Origin: Bacteroidales bacterium
GTDB lineage: Bacteria > Bacteroidota > Bacteroidia > Bacteroidales > UBA932
Reading direction: 5' to 3'
DNA length: 64,000 nucleotides
NCBI GenBank assembly: GCA_017439305.1
Contig: JAFSJK010000088.1
Coordinates: forward strand, 1 to 64,000
Both the position numbers and the translations under genes were made by a program. Shown one piece after another: positions 33,867 through 42,502 of this stretch; the stretch's first letter is position 1; each line of letters begins with the position of its first letter. The notes under the pieces are model-generated. The model did no database searches. It had not been told where the DNA came from and was given only the letters and a program-made list of their open reading frames with translations.

Positions 33867-35222
33867 ATGGGTGTACTTGCAGTGTATGGCGTCCAGGACG
33901 CCTCGACATATCTTTATTACGGCCTGCATAACCTGCAGCACCGCGGTCAGGAAGGCGGCGGCATCGCGACCTTTGACGAGCAAGGCGACTCGCATCGTTA
34001 CCGTGGATTGGGGCTCCTGAACGAAGTCTTCAACAACGGACAGGTGGGCAAACTCAAGGGAAACCTCGGGATCGGCTGCGTCAAGTATGCCAATGCTTCC
34101 CGGGGCGGACTGGACAACGTGGGCCCTTTCTTCTTCCGCCATCATTCCGGCGATTTCTGCGTGGCGAGTGACGGTAACCTCGTGAATTCCAAGCAGATTG
34201 CCCAGTATCTGGAAAAGCGTGGCACCATCTTCCAGACCGATACGGACGCGGAACTCCTGGCGCACCTCATCAAGAAGAGCGCGAACGAGGACCGTATTGT
34301 CAACATCGTGAAAGCCCTCAACATGATGGAAGGCGGGTTCACTTTCGTCATCATGACGAAGAACCGCATCTATGCCGCCCGCGACAAGTACGGCATCAAG
34401 CCGCTTTGCATCGGCCGGCTCGGCGATGGATATGTCGTGAGCAGCGAGTCCTGCGCGTTCGGTATCATGGGGGCTGACTTCATCCGCGACGTCCGTCCGG
34501 GCGAAATCGTCTCGCTGGACCATCACGGCATCCGCAGCACCCTGTTCTCCAAATATTGCCGGCACCGGATGTGCGGGATGGAATACATCTATTTCGCCCG
34601 CCCGGACAGCGACATCGACGGTTGCAACGTCCACGCCTACCGCAAGGAGGCCGGCCGGCGTCTGTACCGGGAGTGCCCGGTAGAGGCCGATATGGTCGTG
34701 GGCGTGCCGGAGTCCAGCCTGAGCGCTGCGATGGGTTATGCCGAAGAAAGCGGCATTCCTTATGAGATGGGACTTGTCAAGCACAAATATGTGGGCCGTA
34801 CCTTCATCGAGCCGGTCCAGTCGATGCGCGAACTGGGCGTGAAGATGAAACTTTCCCCGGTATACAGCATCGTGAAAGGCAAACGCATCGTCCTGGTGGA
34901 CGACTCGATCGTCCGCGGTACGACCTCCCTCAAGATCGTCCGTCTGCTGCGCGAGGCGGGTGCGACCGAGGTACACGTTCGTATTGCCAGCCCGATGATG
35001 CGCTTTACCTGCCACTACGGAGTGGACACTTCCACGCCGGAGGAACTCCTGTGCTCGCACCGCACCCTGGAGGAAGCCCGCCAGGCCATCGGTGCCGATT
35101 CCCTGGGCTATCTGAGTCCGGAATCCACACGCGATTCCGCCTTCGGCTGCGCCGACCCGTGCCAGGCTTGCTTCACGGGCGAGTATCCGACCCTTTTGTA
35201 TGACGAAGAAATCAATGACTGA
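33867..35222 (+). CDS. purF: Amidophosphoribosyltransferase lacking the N-terminal Cys nucleophile
   Basis: A 451-residue PurF. The C-terminal phosphoribosyltransferase half is intact (VVGVPESS, YVGRTFI, VLVDDSIVRGTTS), and the likely Fe-S cluster Cys residues of the Bacillus type are kept (MCGMEYIYF, RFTCHYG, DPCQACFTG). The glutaminase half is altered: canonical enzymes expose Cys1 (MCGIVG...), but here the protein starts MGVLAVYG. Lys73 replaces the invariant Arg of GHVRY (GCVKY), and HNGN is SDGN (101-104). No Cys-containing upstream start exists in frame. It probably makes phosphoribosylamine from PRPP and ammonia rather than glutamine. Sits between purC and purM. Confidence 0.93.
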   Translation: MGVLAVYGVQDASTYLYYGLHNLQHRGQEGGGIATFDEQGDSHRYRGLGLLNEVFNNGQVGKLKGNLGIGCVKYANASRGGLDNVGPFFFRHHSGDFCVASDGNLVNSKQIAQYLEKRGTIFQTDTDAELLAHLIKKSANEDRIVNIVKALNMMEGGFTFVIMTKNRIYAARDKYGIKPLCIGRLGDGYVVSSESCAFGIMGADFIRDVRPGEIVSLDHHGIRSTLFSKYCRHRMCGMEYIYFARPDSDIDGCNVHAYRKEAGRRLYRECPVEADMVVGVPESSLSAAMGYAEESGIPYEMGLVKHKYVGRTFIEPVQSMRELGVKMKLSPVYSIVKGKRIVLVDDSIVRGTTSLKIVRLLREAGATEVHVRIASPMMRFTCHYGVDTSTPEELLCSHRTLEEARQAIGADSLGYLSPESTRDSAFGCADPCQACFTGEYPTLLYDEEIND

Positions 35223-35225
35223 CCT

Positions 35226-36257
35226 ATGGCCAAGACTTATGAAAACGCAGGCGTGAACCTCGAGGCGGGTTACGAAGTGGTCCGCCGGATCAAGCAGCAC
35301 GTCGCCTCCACCAGCCGGGTGGGCTCGATGGGCAACATCGGATCGTTCGGAGGCATGTTCGACCTCTCTGCCCTGCATGTCAAGGAGCCGGTTCTCGTGA
35401 GCGGCACCGACGGCGTGGGCACCAAACTCAAGATCGCCTTCGCGATGGACAAGCACGACACCATCGGCATCGACGCCGTGGCGATGTGCGTGAACGATGT
35501 CCTCGCCCAAGGTGCCGAGCCTCTGATTTTCCTGGATTACGTGGCGCTGGGACATAATGTGCCGGCCAAGGTGGAAGCCATCGTCGCCGGCGTGGCGGAA
35601 GGCTGCCGCCAGGCGGGCTGTGCGCTCGTGGGCGGTGAAACCGCCGAGATGCCCGGTATGTATTCCGATGGCGAATACGACATTGCCGGTTATACTACCG
35701 GTGTCGTTGAGAAGTCTAAACTAATTGATGGTTCGAAGGTTAAGGTTGGAGATGTCCTGGTAGGCGTGGCCTCCAGCGGCGTCCATTCCAACGGCTTCAG
35801 CCTCGTTCGGAAGATCGTTGCCGATGCCGGGCTCTCCTATGACGAACCGATCGCCGAATTCGGCGGACGCAAGCTCGGCGATGTCCTCCTCACCCCGACG
35901 AAAATCTACGTGAAGCAGATGCTGCAGGTCATCCGCCAATGCGACGTCCACGGCATCTGCCACATCACCGGTGGCGGCTTCGACGAGAATATTCCGCGCG
36001 TTCTTCAGGAAGGGCAGGGCCTCGAAATCCACGAAGGAACCTGGGAGATCCTCCCGGTTTTCCGGATGCTGGAGAAATGGGGCGGGGTACCGCACCGCGA
36101 GATGTTCAACATCTTCAACATGGGTATCGGCATGATCGCCGTCGTGGACGCATCCGAGGCGGACAAGGTCATCGCCATCCTGGAATCCTGCGGGGAGAAA
36201 GCGTCAGTCATCGGCCAGGTGACAGATGTACCCGGCGTCAATATCGTCCTGCAATGA
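35226..36257 (+). CDS. purM: AIR synthetase
   Basis: A 343-residue enzyme closing FGAM to AIR. Motifs: [41 protein letters not shown] and HITGGGF. Begins 3 bases after purF and overlaps purN by 4 bases (ATGA). Confidence 0.96.
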   Translation: MAKTYENAGVNLEAGYEVVRRIKQHVASTSRVGSMGNIGSFGGMFDLSALHVKEPVLVSGTDGVGTKLKIAFAMDKHDTIGIDAVAMCVNDVLAQGAEPLIFLDYVALGHNVPAKVEAIVAGVAEGCRQAGCALVGGETAEMPGMYSDGEYDIAGYTTGVVEKSKLIDGSKVKVGDVLVGVASSGVHSNGFSLVRKIVADAGLSYDEPIAEFGGRKLGDVLLTPTKIYVKQMLQVIRQCDVHGICHITGGGFDENIPRVLQEGQGLEIHEGTWEILPVFRMLEKWGGVPHREMFNIFNMGIGMIAVVDASEADKVIAILESCGEKASVIGQVTDVPGVNIVLQ

Positions 36258-36817
36258 AGAAACAGTTAGCGGTATTCGCCAGCGGGACCGGCACGAACTT
36301 CGACGCCATCGCCCGCGCCTGCGTCGACGGCGTCCTGAATGCCGAAGTGGCCGTGATGGTGTGTGACAAGCCCGGTGCGGCCGTCATCGGGAAGGCGGCC
36401 CGGTATGGGATCGACACCTTCGTTTTCTCGCCGAAGGATTATCCTTCCAAGGCTGCCTTCGAGACGGAGATCGTCCGGGTCCTGGATGCCAAAAAGATCG
36501 ACCTGGTGTGCCTGGCGGGCTATATGCGCATTGTCGGGGAAACCCTTCTGGGGGCCTACGAGGGCCGGATCATCAATATCCATCCGTCCCTGCTTCCTTC
36601 CTTCAAGGGAGCCCATGCCGTGGAGGACGCTGTCGCCTACGGCGTGAAAGTGTACGGCATCACCATCCATTGGGTCAATGCCGATTTGGACGGTGGAAAG
36701 ATCATCGCCCAGCGTGCCTTCGAGTACGACGGGAACGACCCGGCGGAAGTCCATCGCCTGGGCCAGAAGATCGAACATGCATTGTATGTGGAAACCATAG
36801 CAAAATTGATAAAATGA
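36254..36817 (+). CDS. purN: Glycinamide ribonucleotide formyltransferase
   Basis: A 187-residue folate-dependent transformylase. Start at 36254 overlaps the purM stop and gives the standard [18 protein letters not shown] opening. The catalytic set is present: Asn-x-His in [13 protein letters not shown] and Asp in VNADLDGG. Overlaps purH by 4 bases. Confidence 0.95.
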   Translation: MKKQLAVFASGTGTNFDAIARACVDGVLNAEVAVMVCDKPGAAVIGKAARYGIDTFVFSPKDYPSKAAFETEIVRVLDAKKIDLVCLAGYMRIVGETLLGAYEGRIINIHPSLLPSFKGAHAVEDAVAYGVKVYGITIHWVNADLDGGKIIAQRAFEYDGNDPAEVHRLGQKIEHALYVETIAKLIK

Positions 36818-38343
36818 GAGCGTTAGTTAGTGTCAGCGACAAGACCGGCCTTGTGGATTTCGTCAAAGGCCTCGTGGACCTCGGGTGGGAAATCATCGCC
36901 ACCGGGGGAACGCAGAAACTGCTTGAAAGCCAGGGTGTCAAGACCATCGGCATCAGCAAAGTCACCGGGTTCCCGGAGATTTGCGACGGCCGGGTGAAGA
37001 CCCTGCATCCGAAGGTGCACGGCGGCATCCTTGCCCGCCGCGACGTCCCCGCCCATATGGAGACGCTGAAAGAGAACGGTATCGAGACCATTGAACTCGT
37101 GTGTGTGAACCTTTATCCGTTCCGCCAGACCATCGCCAAGGAAGGCGTCACCCTCGAGGATGCCATCGAGAACATCGACATCGGCGGCCCTTCCATGGTG
37201 CGCAGCGCCGCCAAGAACTGGCGCGACGTTACCATCGTATGCGATCCTTCTGACTATGACAATGTCCTTGCGGAACTCCGCGAGAAGGGAGCCACCACCC
37301 CGGAAACGCGCCTGAAACTCTCCGCCAAGGCTTATACCCATACGGCGGAGTACGACGCCTGCATCGCCACGTACATGCGCAAGCAGGCCGGCCTTCCCGA
37401 GAAGCTTTTCCTCGAATATGACATCAAGCAGGGACTCCGCTACGGTGAGAACCCGCACCAGAGCGCGAACTTCTATGCGGCCCTTGAGCCGGTACCTTTC
37501 TCCCTGGCCTTCGCGAAGCAGATCCAGGGCAAGGAACTGTCTTACAACAATATCCAGGATGCCAATGCGGCCCTGAACGTCCTGCGGGACTTCGAGGAGC
37601 CTTTCTGTGTGGCCCTCAAGCATATGAATCCTTGCGGTGCCGCGGTGGGTTCCACCATCGAGGAAGCCTGGCAGGCCGCCTATGAGGCCGACAAGGTGAG
37701 CATCTACGGCGGTATCGTGGGCGTAAATCGCGAACTGACGGCCGACGTGGCCCGCGGCATGAAGCCGATTTTCCTGGAGATTGTCATCGCCCCGTCCTAT
37801 ACGCCGGAAGCCCTGGAAATCCTGTCTGCCAAAAAGAATCTCCGCGTGATGCAGGTTGACATGACCCGCGACGGAAAACCGGTTCCCCAGTATGTGAGCG
37901 TGAACGGAGGTCTCCTGGCCCAGCAGCTGGACACCCAGGTGGAAGAGGTGACTCCGGAGATGTGCGTGACGAAGGTGAAGCCCACCAAGGCCCAGATGGC
38001 CGATGCGAACTTCGGCTGGAAGATCGTCAAGCACGTGAAATCCAATGCCATCTGCGTCGTCCGGGACAATCACACCATCGGCGTGGGCGCCGGTCAGACG
38101 AACCGGGTGGGTTCGGCCGAGATCGCCCTGGAGGAGGCGAAGGCGGCCGGTTTCACGGAAGGCCTTGTCCTTGCGTCCGACGGCTTCCTGCCGTTTGACG
38201 ACACCGTGGCCCTGGCCGCGAAGTACGGTGTGACGGTCATCGTCCAGCCCGGCGGCAGCATCCGCGATGCGGACGCGATTGCCAAGGCCGACGAACTGGG
38301 CATCACGATGCTCTTTACCGGTGTCAGACATTTCAAGCACTGA
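36814..38343 (+). CDS. purH: Bifunctional AICAR transformylase / IMP cyclohydrolase
   Basis: A 509-residue enzyme for the last two steps to IMP. The N-terminal cyclohydrolase part ([35 protein letters not shown]) is followed by the transformylase (GLRYGENPHQSA, the catalytic Lys-His in ALKHMNPCG, and DGFLPFDD near the end). The ATG at 36814 is fixed by the overlap with purN and the family N-terminus. Confidence 0.96.
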   Translation: MRALVSVSDKTGLVDFVKGLVDLGWEIIATGGTQKLLESQGVKTIGISKVTGFPEICDGRVKTLHPKVHGGILARRDVPAHMETLKENGIETIELVCVNLYPFRQTIAKEGVTLEDAIENIDIGGPSMVRSAAKNWRDVTIVCDPSDYDNVLAELREKGATTPETRLKLSAKAYTHTAEYDACIATYMRKQAGLPEKLFLEYDIKQGLRYGENPHQSANFYAALEPVPFSLAFAKQIQGKELSYNNIQDANAALNVLRDFEEPFCVALKHMNPCGAAVGSTIEEAWQAAYEADKVSIYGGIVGVNRELTADVARGMKPIFLEIVIAPSYTPEALEILSAKKNLRVMQVDMTRDGKPVPQYVSVNGGLLAQQLDTQVEEVTPEMCVTKVKPTKAQMADANFGWKIVKHVKSNAICVVRDNHTIGVGAGQTNRVGSAEIALEEAKAAGFTEGLVLASDGFLPFDDTVALAAKYGVTVIVQPGGSIRDADAIAKADELGITMLFTGVRHFKH

Positions 38344-38348
38344 TCCAT

Positions 38349-39674
38349 ATGGACGCTGTATTTTATAAACCGAGCATGTCTAACAAGACGGATCCCAGGG
38401 ATATCCGGATGGAAGACTGTTTCCCCAAGACGGTCCTTGTCGTCGGCGGCGGCGGGCGTGAACACGCTATCGTGGATGCGCTGGCCCGTTCTCCCCAGGT
38501 AGGCAAGATTTACTGCGCTCCCGGCAATGCGGGCATCGGCCTCGTGGCCGAAAACGTACCCCTCAAGGACACGGATGTGGAAGGCTTGAAGTCTTTTGCA
38601 CTGGAGCATGGGGTGGACCTGACCGTCGTCGGACCGGAAGCGGCCCTTGCCGTGGGCATCGTGGATGCTTTCCGGGCAGCGGGCCTCAGGATTTTCGGCC
38701 ATACGAAAGCCGCTACGGCCATCGAGAGTTCCAAGGAGTTCGCCAAGCGGCTCATGGAGAAATACGGCGTTCCCACAGCCTCCTACAAGGCATTTTCTGA
38801 TTATAACGAAGCACTTTCCTTTGTTTCGTCCCGTCCGTTCCCGGCCGTCTTGAAATACGACGGCCTGGCGGCCGGGAAAGGCGTTGTCATCGCACAGGAT
38901 CTGGAAGAGGCGAAGAAAGCCCTTGCCGACATGCTGCTGGACCATACCTTCGGTGCGGGCCGCGTGGTGGTAGAGGACTTCCTGACCGGCCCTGAATTCT
39001 CCTTCCTTTGTTTCGTCGACGGCACCCGCGTGTATCCGATGCCGCTTTCGCAGGACCATAAGCGTGCCTTCGACGGTGACAAGGGACCGAATACGGGCGG
39101 CATGGGCGCTTATACGGGCCTTCCTTTCATCACGGAAGAGGACCGTCGGTTTGCCTACCAGGAAATCATGTGCAAGACCGCTGCGGCGATGGTTTCCGAA
39201 GGGAAGCCGCTTTCCGGCGTGCTGTACGGCGGCCTGATGAAGACCCCGCAAGGCATCAAGGTCATCGAGTTCAATGCCCGTTTCGGCGATCCCGAGACGG
39301 AAATCGTCCTGCCTCTGCTCAAAAGCGACATCTATACCCTCTTCGAGTCCGTCGCGATGGAAGTGCCCGCTCCGGATGCCGTCTGGAGCCGGGAAGTCAC
39401 CCTCGGGGTGGTCCTGGCATCCAAGGGATATCCGGGTTCCTATCAGAAGGGCTTCGAAATCAAGGGCCTGGACCAGGTCGACGGAACCATTTTCCACATG
39501 GGGACTGCCTTCAAGGACGGGAAGCTTGTCACGAATGGCGGCCGTGTCTTGATGGTCGTCGCCAGGGGAGAGGACCTGGCCGCCGCCCGGAAGAAAGTGT
39601 ATGGGGAAGTCCGGAAGGTAGGATGTGATAACTTGTTCTATAGAAACGACATCGCGCACTGCGCATTTGAATAG
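38349..39674 (+). CDS. purD: Phosphoribosylamine-glycine ligase
   Basis: An ATP-grasp enzyme of up to 441 residues. The core opens with VLVVGGGGREHAIVDAL and has NGLxAGKGV-like KYDGLAAGKGV, TGGMGAYTG and EFNARFGDPE. The first ATG (38349) gives about 20 residues more than usual; ATG at 38376 or 38409 would give lengths nearer the family, so the start is uncertain. It consumes phosphoribosylamine, the unstable product of PurF. Confidence 0.95.
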   Translation: MDAVFYKPSMSNKTDPRDIRMEDCFPKTVLVVGGGGREHAIVDALARSPQVGKIYCAPGNAGIGLVAENVPLKDTDVEGLKSFALEHGVDLTVVGPEAALAVGIVDAFRAAGLRIFGHTKAATAIESSKEFAKRLMEKYGVPTASYKAFSDYNEALSFVSSRPFPAVLKYDGLAAGKGVVIAQDLEEAKKALADMLLDHTFGAGRVVVEDFLTGPEFSFLCFVDGTRVYPMPLSQDHKRAFDGDKGPNTGGMGAYTGLPFITEEDRRFAYQEIMCKTAAAMVSEGKPLSGVLYGGLMKTPQGIKVIEFNARFGDPETEIVLPLLKSDIYTLFESVAMEVPAPDAVWSREVTLGVVLASKGYPGSYQKGFEIKGLDQVDGTIFHMGTAFKDGKLVTNGGRVLMVVARGEDLAAARKKVYGEVRKVGCDNLFYRNDIAHCAFE

Positions 39675-39677
39675 CAT

Positions 39678-40532
39678 ATGGGAAACATCATCGACGGAAA
39701 GGCGCTGAGCGCCGCAGTTAAGGAAGAAGTCAAGGCGCAAGTGCCTGAATTGGAGGCCCAGTATGGCCGCAGGCCGTGTCTTGTTGTCATCATCGTTGGG
39801 GAGAACCCTGCCAGCCAGGTCTATGTCCGCAACAAGGTGAAGGCTGCCGCCTACACCGGGATGGGCTCTCAGTTGGTCGAGCTGCCGGCAGACATCAGCG
39901 AGGAAGCGCTCCTGGCCAGAATCCAGGACCTGAACTCCGACCCGAACGTGGACGGAATTCTGGTGCAATTGCCTCTCCCTAAGCATATTGACGAGGAAAA
40001 GGTCATCGACACCATCGCCCGTGAGAAGGACGTTGACGGTTTCCATCCCGGCAACGTGGCCAACCTGTGGCTGGGCAAGGACTGCATCGTCCCTTGCACC
40101 CCCGCCGGCGTCATGCGGATGCTGGATACGATCGGCGTAGAGCTGAAGGGCAAGAATGCCGTTGTCGTGGGCCGCAGCAACATCGTCGGCAAGCCGATGG
40201 CGAAGCTCCTTCTGGACCGACACGCGACGGTGACCATTGCCCATTCCCGCACGGCCGATCTCGGTGCCGTCTGCCGCATGGCGGACGTCCTCGTCGTTGC
40301 CGTAGGGCGCGCCGGCCTCGTGACCGGCGACATGGTCAAGCCGGGTGCCGTGGTCATCGACGTGGGCATGAACCGCAACGCCGAAGGCAAGCTCTGCGGC
40401 GACGTGGACTTCGCCTCCGCCGAGCCTGTCGCCTCCTGGATCACCCCTGTCCCCGGCGGCGTCGGTCCGATGACCATCGCGATGCTGATGAAGAACACCA
40501 TCGCCTGCTTCCTTTCCCGCCAGAAAGCGTAA
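39678..40532 (+). CDS. folD: Methylenetetrahydrofolate dehydrogenase / cyclohydrolase
   Basis: A 284-residue bifunctional enzyme that makes 10-formyl-tetrahydrofolate. Seen are the [12 protein letters not shown] catalytic Tyr/Lys motif, [12 protein letters not shown], the dinucleotide loop [14 protein letters not shown] and the C-terminal [15 protein letters not shown]. Being last in the pur operon fits its role: PurN and PurH use 10-formyl-THF. Confidence 0.96.
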   Translation: MGNIIDGKALSAAVKEEVKAQVPELEAQYGRRPCLVVIIVGENPASQVYVRNKVKAAAYTGMGSQLVELPADISEEALLARIQDLNSDPNVDGILVQLPLPKHIDEEKVIDTIAREKDVDGFHPGNVANLWLGKDCIVPCTPAGVMRMLDTIGVELKGKNAVVVGRSNIVGKPMAKLLLDRHATVTIAHSRTADLGAVCRMADVLVVAVGRAGLVTGDMVKPGAVVIDVGMNRNAEGKLCGDVDFASAEPVASWITPVPGGVGPMTIAMLMKNTIACFLSRQKA

Positions 40533-40636
40533 TTCTGGCGGGGTTGGGCACCATTGCCCAGGGAACTCCCTGATAATAAGACACTTTCAAAACTCAAGGT
40601 GCCGACCCCCTTCTTCTCATTGAGGGGTCGGCACCT
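40520..40636 (+). other. Three successive hairpins at the end of the pur operon
   Basis: CCAGAA/TTCTGG (40520-40538) spans the folD stop, TGGGCA/TGCCCA (40545-40560) has a 4-base loop, and a perfect 13-bp stem AGGTGCCGACCCC (40597-40609) pairs with 40624-40636. None is followed by a U run on the + strand. Together they probably mark transcript end or protection. Confidence 0.55.
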
Positions 40637-40718
40637 GCCGTTTCCCAATACGTTGATTTTCAGCTATCTGCGACACCGAAGGTTCCACCCCTGTGTCTCG
40701 TCCTGTCTGTCTGCCCGC

Positions 40719-40872
40719 TGCACAAGTCTGGCTTGTACACGGGAACCTACTCCAGTACTCGTCTCCATGTACAAGTCTCTCGCTTTTGGCCGATAATTAG
40801 CCATATTCAGATAGACTTGAACAGAGAATAGCCCTCTGCCGTATTATATGCTGTACAAGCGAGACTTGTACA
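40719..40872. repeat. TGTACAAG-type palindromes in the gap before the serine hydrolase
   Basis: Two 8-5-8 inverted repeats, TGCACAAG-N5-CTTGTACA (40719-40739) and TGTACAAG-N5-CTTGTACA (40852-40872), flank a half site TGTACAAG (40768-40775). The whole gap 40533-40956 has no supported gene. Possible operators or a repeat family. Confidence 0.6.
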
Positions 40873-40930
40873 AAGGGAGAGGAAAAGGAGAAATGCGAAT
40901 CGTTGTGGATACTTGTTGTGAGAAAATGAT

Positions 40931-40938
40931 TATCTTCG
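40931..40938 (+). promoter_or_regulatory. Possible -7 box for the serine hydrolase
   Basis: TATCTTCG differs from TAnnTTTG at one base and lies 18 bases before the ATG at 40957. No convincing -33 box. Confidence 0.35.
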
Positions 40939-40956
40939 TCCAGAAGTAGTTAACTT

Positions 40957-42216
40957 ATGAGAAAGAATTGTTTGCTCTTGCTGGTTCTCTTGGTTTCGAC
41001 GGGGCTTTGGGCGCAGGTCAAGGTGGCGAAGCCGGAGGACCACGGGATGGATCCGGAGCGGCTTGCCCGGGTGGACGCGGTCATTGGCGACGCCATTGGC
41101 GCCGGGGACATTCCGGGCGCGGTGTTGGCCGTCGTGAGACGGAACGACATCGTATACCTGAAGGCGTACGGGAACAAATCCGTCATCCCGGAAGTCGTGC
41201 CCATGACGACCGATACGATGTTCGACCTGGCCTCGCTGAGCAAGTGCGTAGGAACCACGCTCTCGTTCATGCAATTGGTCGAGGGCGGCTCTGTGCGCCT
41301 GACCGATCCGGTGAAGCGCTACATACCCGGTTTCAAACCGTGGAAGGACCCCGAAACAGGGGAGGAGGTCGATATCATCCTGCGGGACCTGCTGACGCAT
41401 TCCTCCGGATTGACCGCCTATTACGATGCCGACCTGTTCGTGGAACGTTTCGGGACCAACCAGCCCGATTCGCTGATGCACGTCATCGCCACCGAGGTGG
41501 AACGGCATTTCCGGCCCGGAAGTGGTTTTCTGTACAGTTGCCTGAATTTCATTACGTTGCAGCATATCCTCGAGACCGTGACGGGGGAGCGTCTCTGTGA
41601 CTATGCCGAGTCGCACGTCTTCGCTCCGCTCGGCCTCAAGCACACTTGCTATTTCCCGCTTCAGGAGGACCTTCGCACGCCGTCCCGGCATCTGGACCTG
41701 CTTCCCCTCGTTTCGCCGACCGAGGTGCAGAGCGACGGCTCAGTGCTGAAGGGCGCCGTCCATGACCCGCTCGCCCGGCTCGCAAACGGAGGCAACTCCG
41801 GCAATGCCGGTGTCTTTTCCGATGCCGTGGACCTTTCCCGGATCTGTATGATGATTATGAATAAGGGAAGAGCCCTCCAGGACAAGAAACTCGGTTTTCC
41901 CGGGGAGGATACGCGCATCTTGAGCCGCGCCGCCGTCCGCCTGATGACCACCATCCCACCCGAAAACGCTCCCAGCGTGGGTCGTGCCATCGGTTGGGAT
42001 ATGAAGAGTGAGCACAGCGGCCTTCGGGGCGACCTGTTCAACCCCGAGACCACCTTGATGCACACCGGCTACACCGGGACCTCCCTGGTCATCGACCTGG
42101 ACACCCAAACGGCCATCGTTCTCCTCACTAACCGCGTTCATCCGTCCGACGAAGGCTCCGTCTCCCGCCTCCGCGCCCTCGTCTCCAATATCGTCGCGGG
42201 TGCGATCCAGTATTGA
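40957..42216 (+). CDS. Exported serine hydrolase of the class C beta-lactamase/DD-peptidase fold
   Basis: A 419-residue protein with signal peptide (cleavage near LWAQ, residue 20). The beta-lactamase-family motifs are Ser93-x-x-Lys96 (SLSK), YSCLN in the Tyr-x-Asn position (Tyr followed by Ser-Cys), and HTGYTG in the KTG position. Bacteroidetes proteins of this group are usually esterases or peptidases acting in the periplasm rather than true beta-lactamases; the substrate cannot be read from sequence. It stands alone between the pur operon gap and the convergent CE15 gene. Confidence 0.85.
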   Translation: MRKNCLLLLVLLVSTGLWAQVKVAKPEDHGMDPERLARVDAVIGDAIGAGDIPGAVLAVVRRNDIVYLKAYGNKSVIPEVVPMTTDTMFDLASLSKCVGTTLSFMQLVEGGSVRLTDPVKRYIPGFKPWKDPETGEEVDIILRDLLTHSSGLTAYYDADLFVERFGTNQPDSLMHVIATEVERHFRPGSGFLYSCLNFITLQHILETVTGERLCDYAESHVFAPLGLKHTCYFPLQEDLRTPSRHLDLLPLVSPTEVQSDGSVLKGAVHDPLARLANGGNSGNAGVFSDAVDLSRICMMIMNKGRALQDKKLGFPGEDTRILSRAAVRLMTTIPPENAPSVGRAIGWDMKSEHSGLRGDLFNPETTLMHTGYTGTSLVIDLDTQTAIVLLTNRVHPSDEGSVSRLRALVSNIVAGAIQY

Positions 42217-42502
42217 GCCGCAAATGGGGAAAGCCTATCATACAAAGCATGATGCCCGGAAGGGGCTTGAGGACTTTGAGTTGTCCAGGCATCCGAACGG
42301 GACGAAGGCGAAGGGACTGCGGAAGGTGCTCCGTACCAGGATGAAGAATGCCGCCGTCGCATTCCCGAGGGACCGGTTTGGATGGGCGGAAGAGAAGAGT
42401 TCCCGGCTCCGCGGTGGGCGGCGGAATGTCCATAAAGCAGCCCGGCAGGAATCCCGGATGGAGATTGCTGCCGAGCTGGATCAGGAATAAGGAGGCGCCG
42501 TC
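42217..42502. other. Gap between convergent genes, no supported gene
   Basis: A + strand frame of up to 96 codons ends at 42490, rich in Arg/Lys with no family resemblance, start motif or promoter. I treat it as chance. No terminator hairpin with a U run was seen. Confidence 0.5.

Noticed and set aside
40533..40956. CRISPR array from repeated TGTACAAG words
   Set aside because: Repeats are short, palindromic and unevenly spaced, without uniform spacers or cas genes.
42200..42490. Possible small basic protein after the serine hydrolase
   Set aside because: Overlaps the hydrolase end, has no start signal, promoter or recognisable family; kept only as an uncertain gap.
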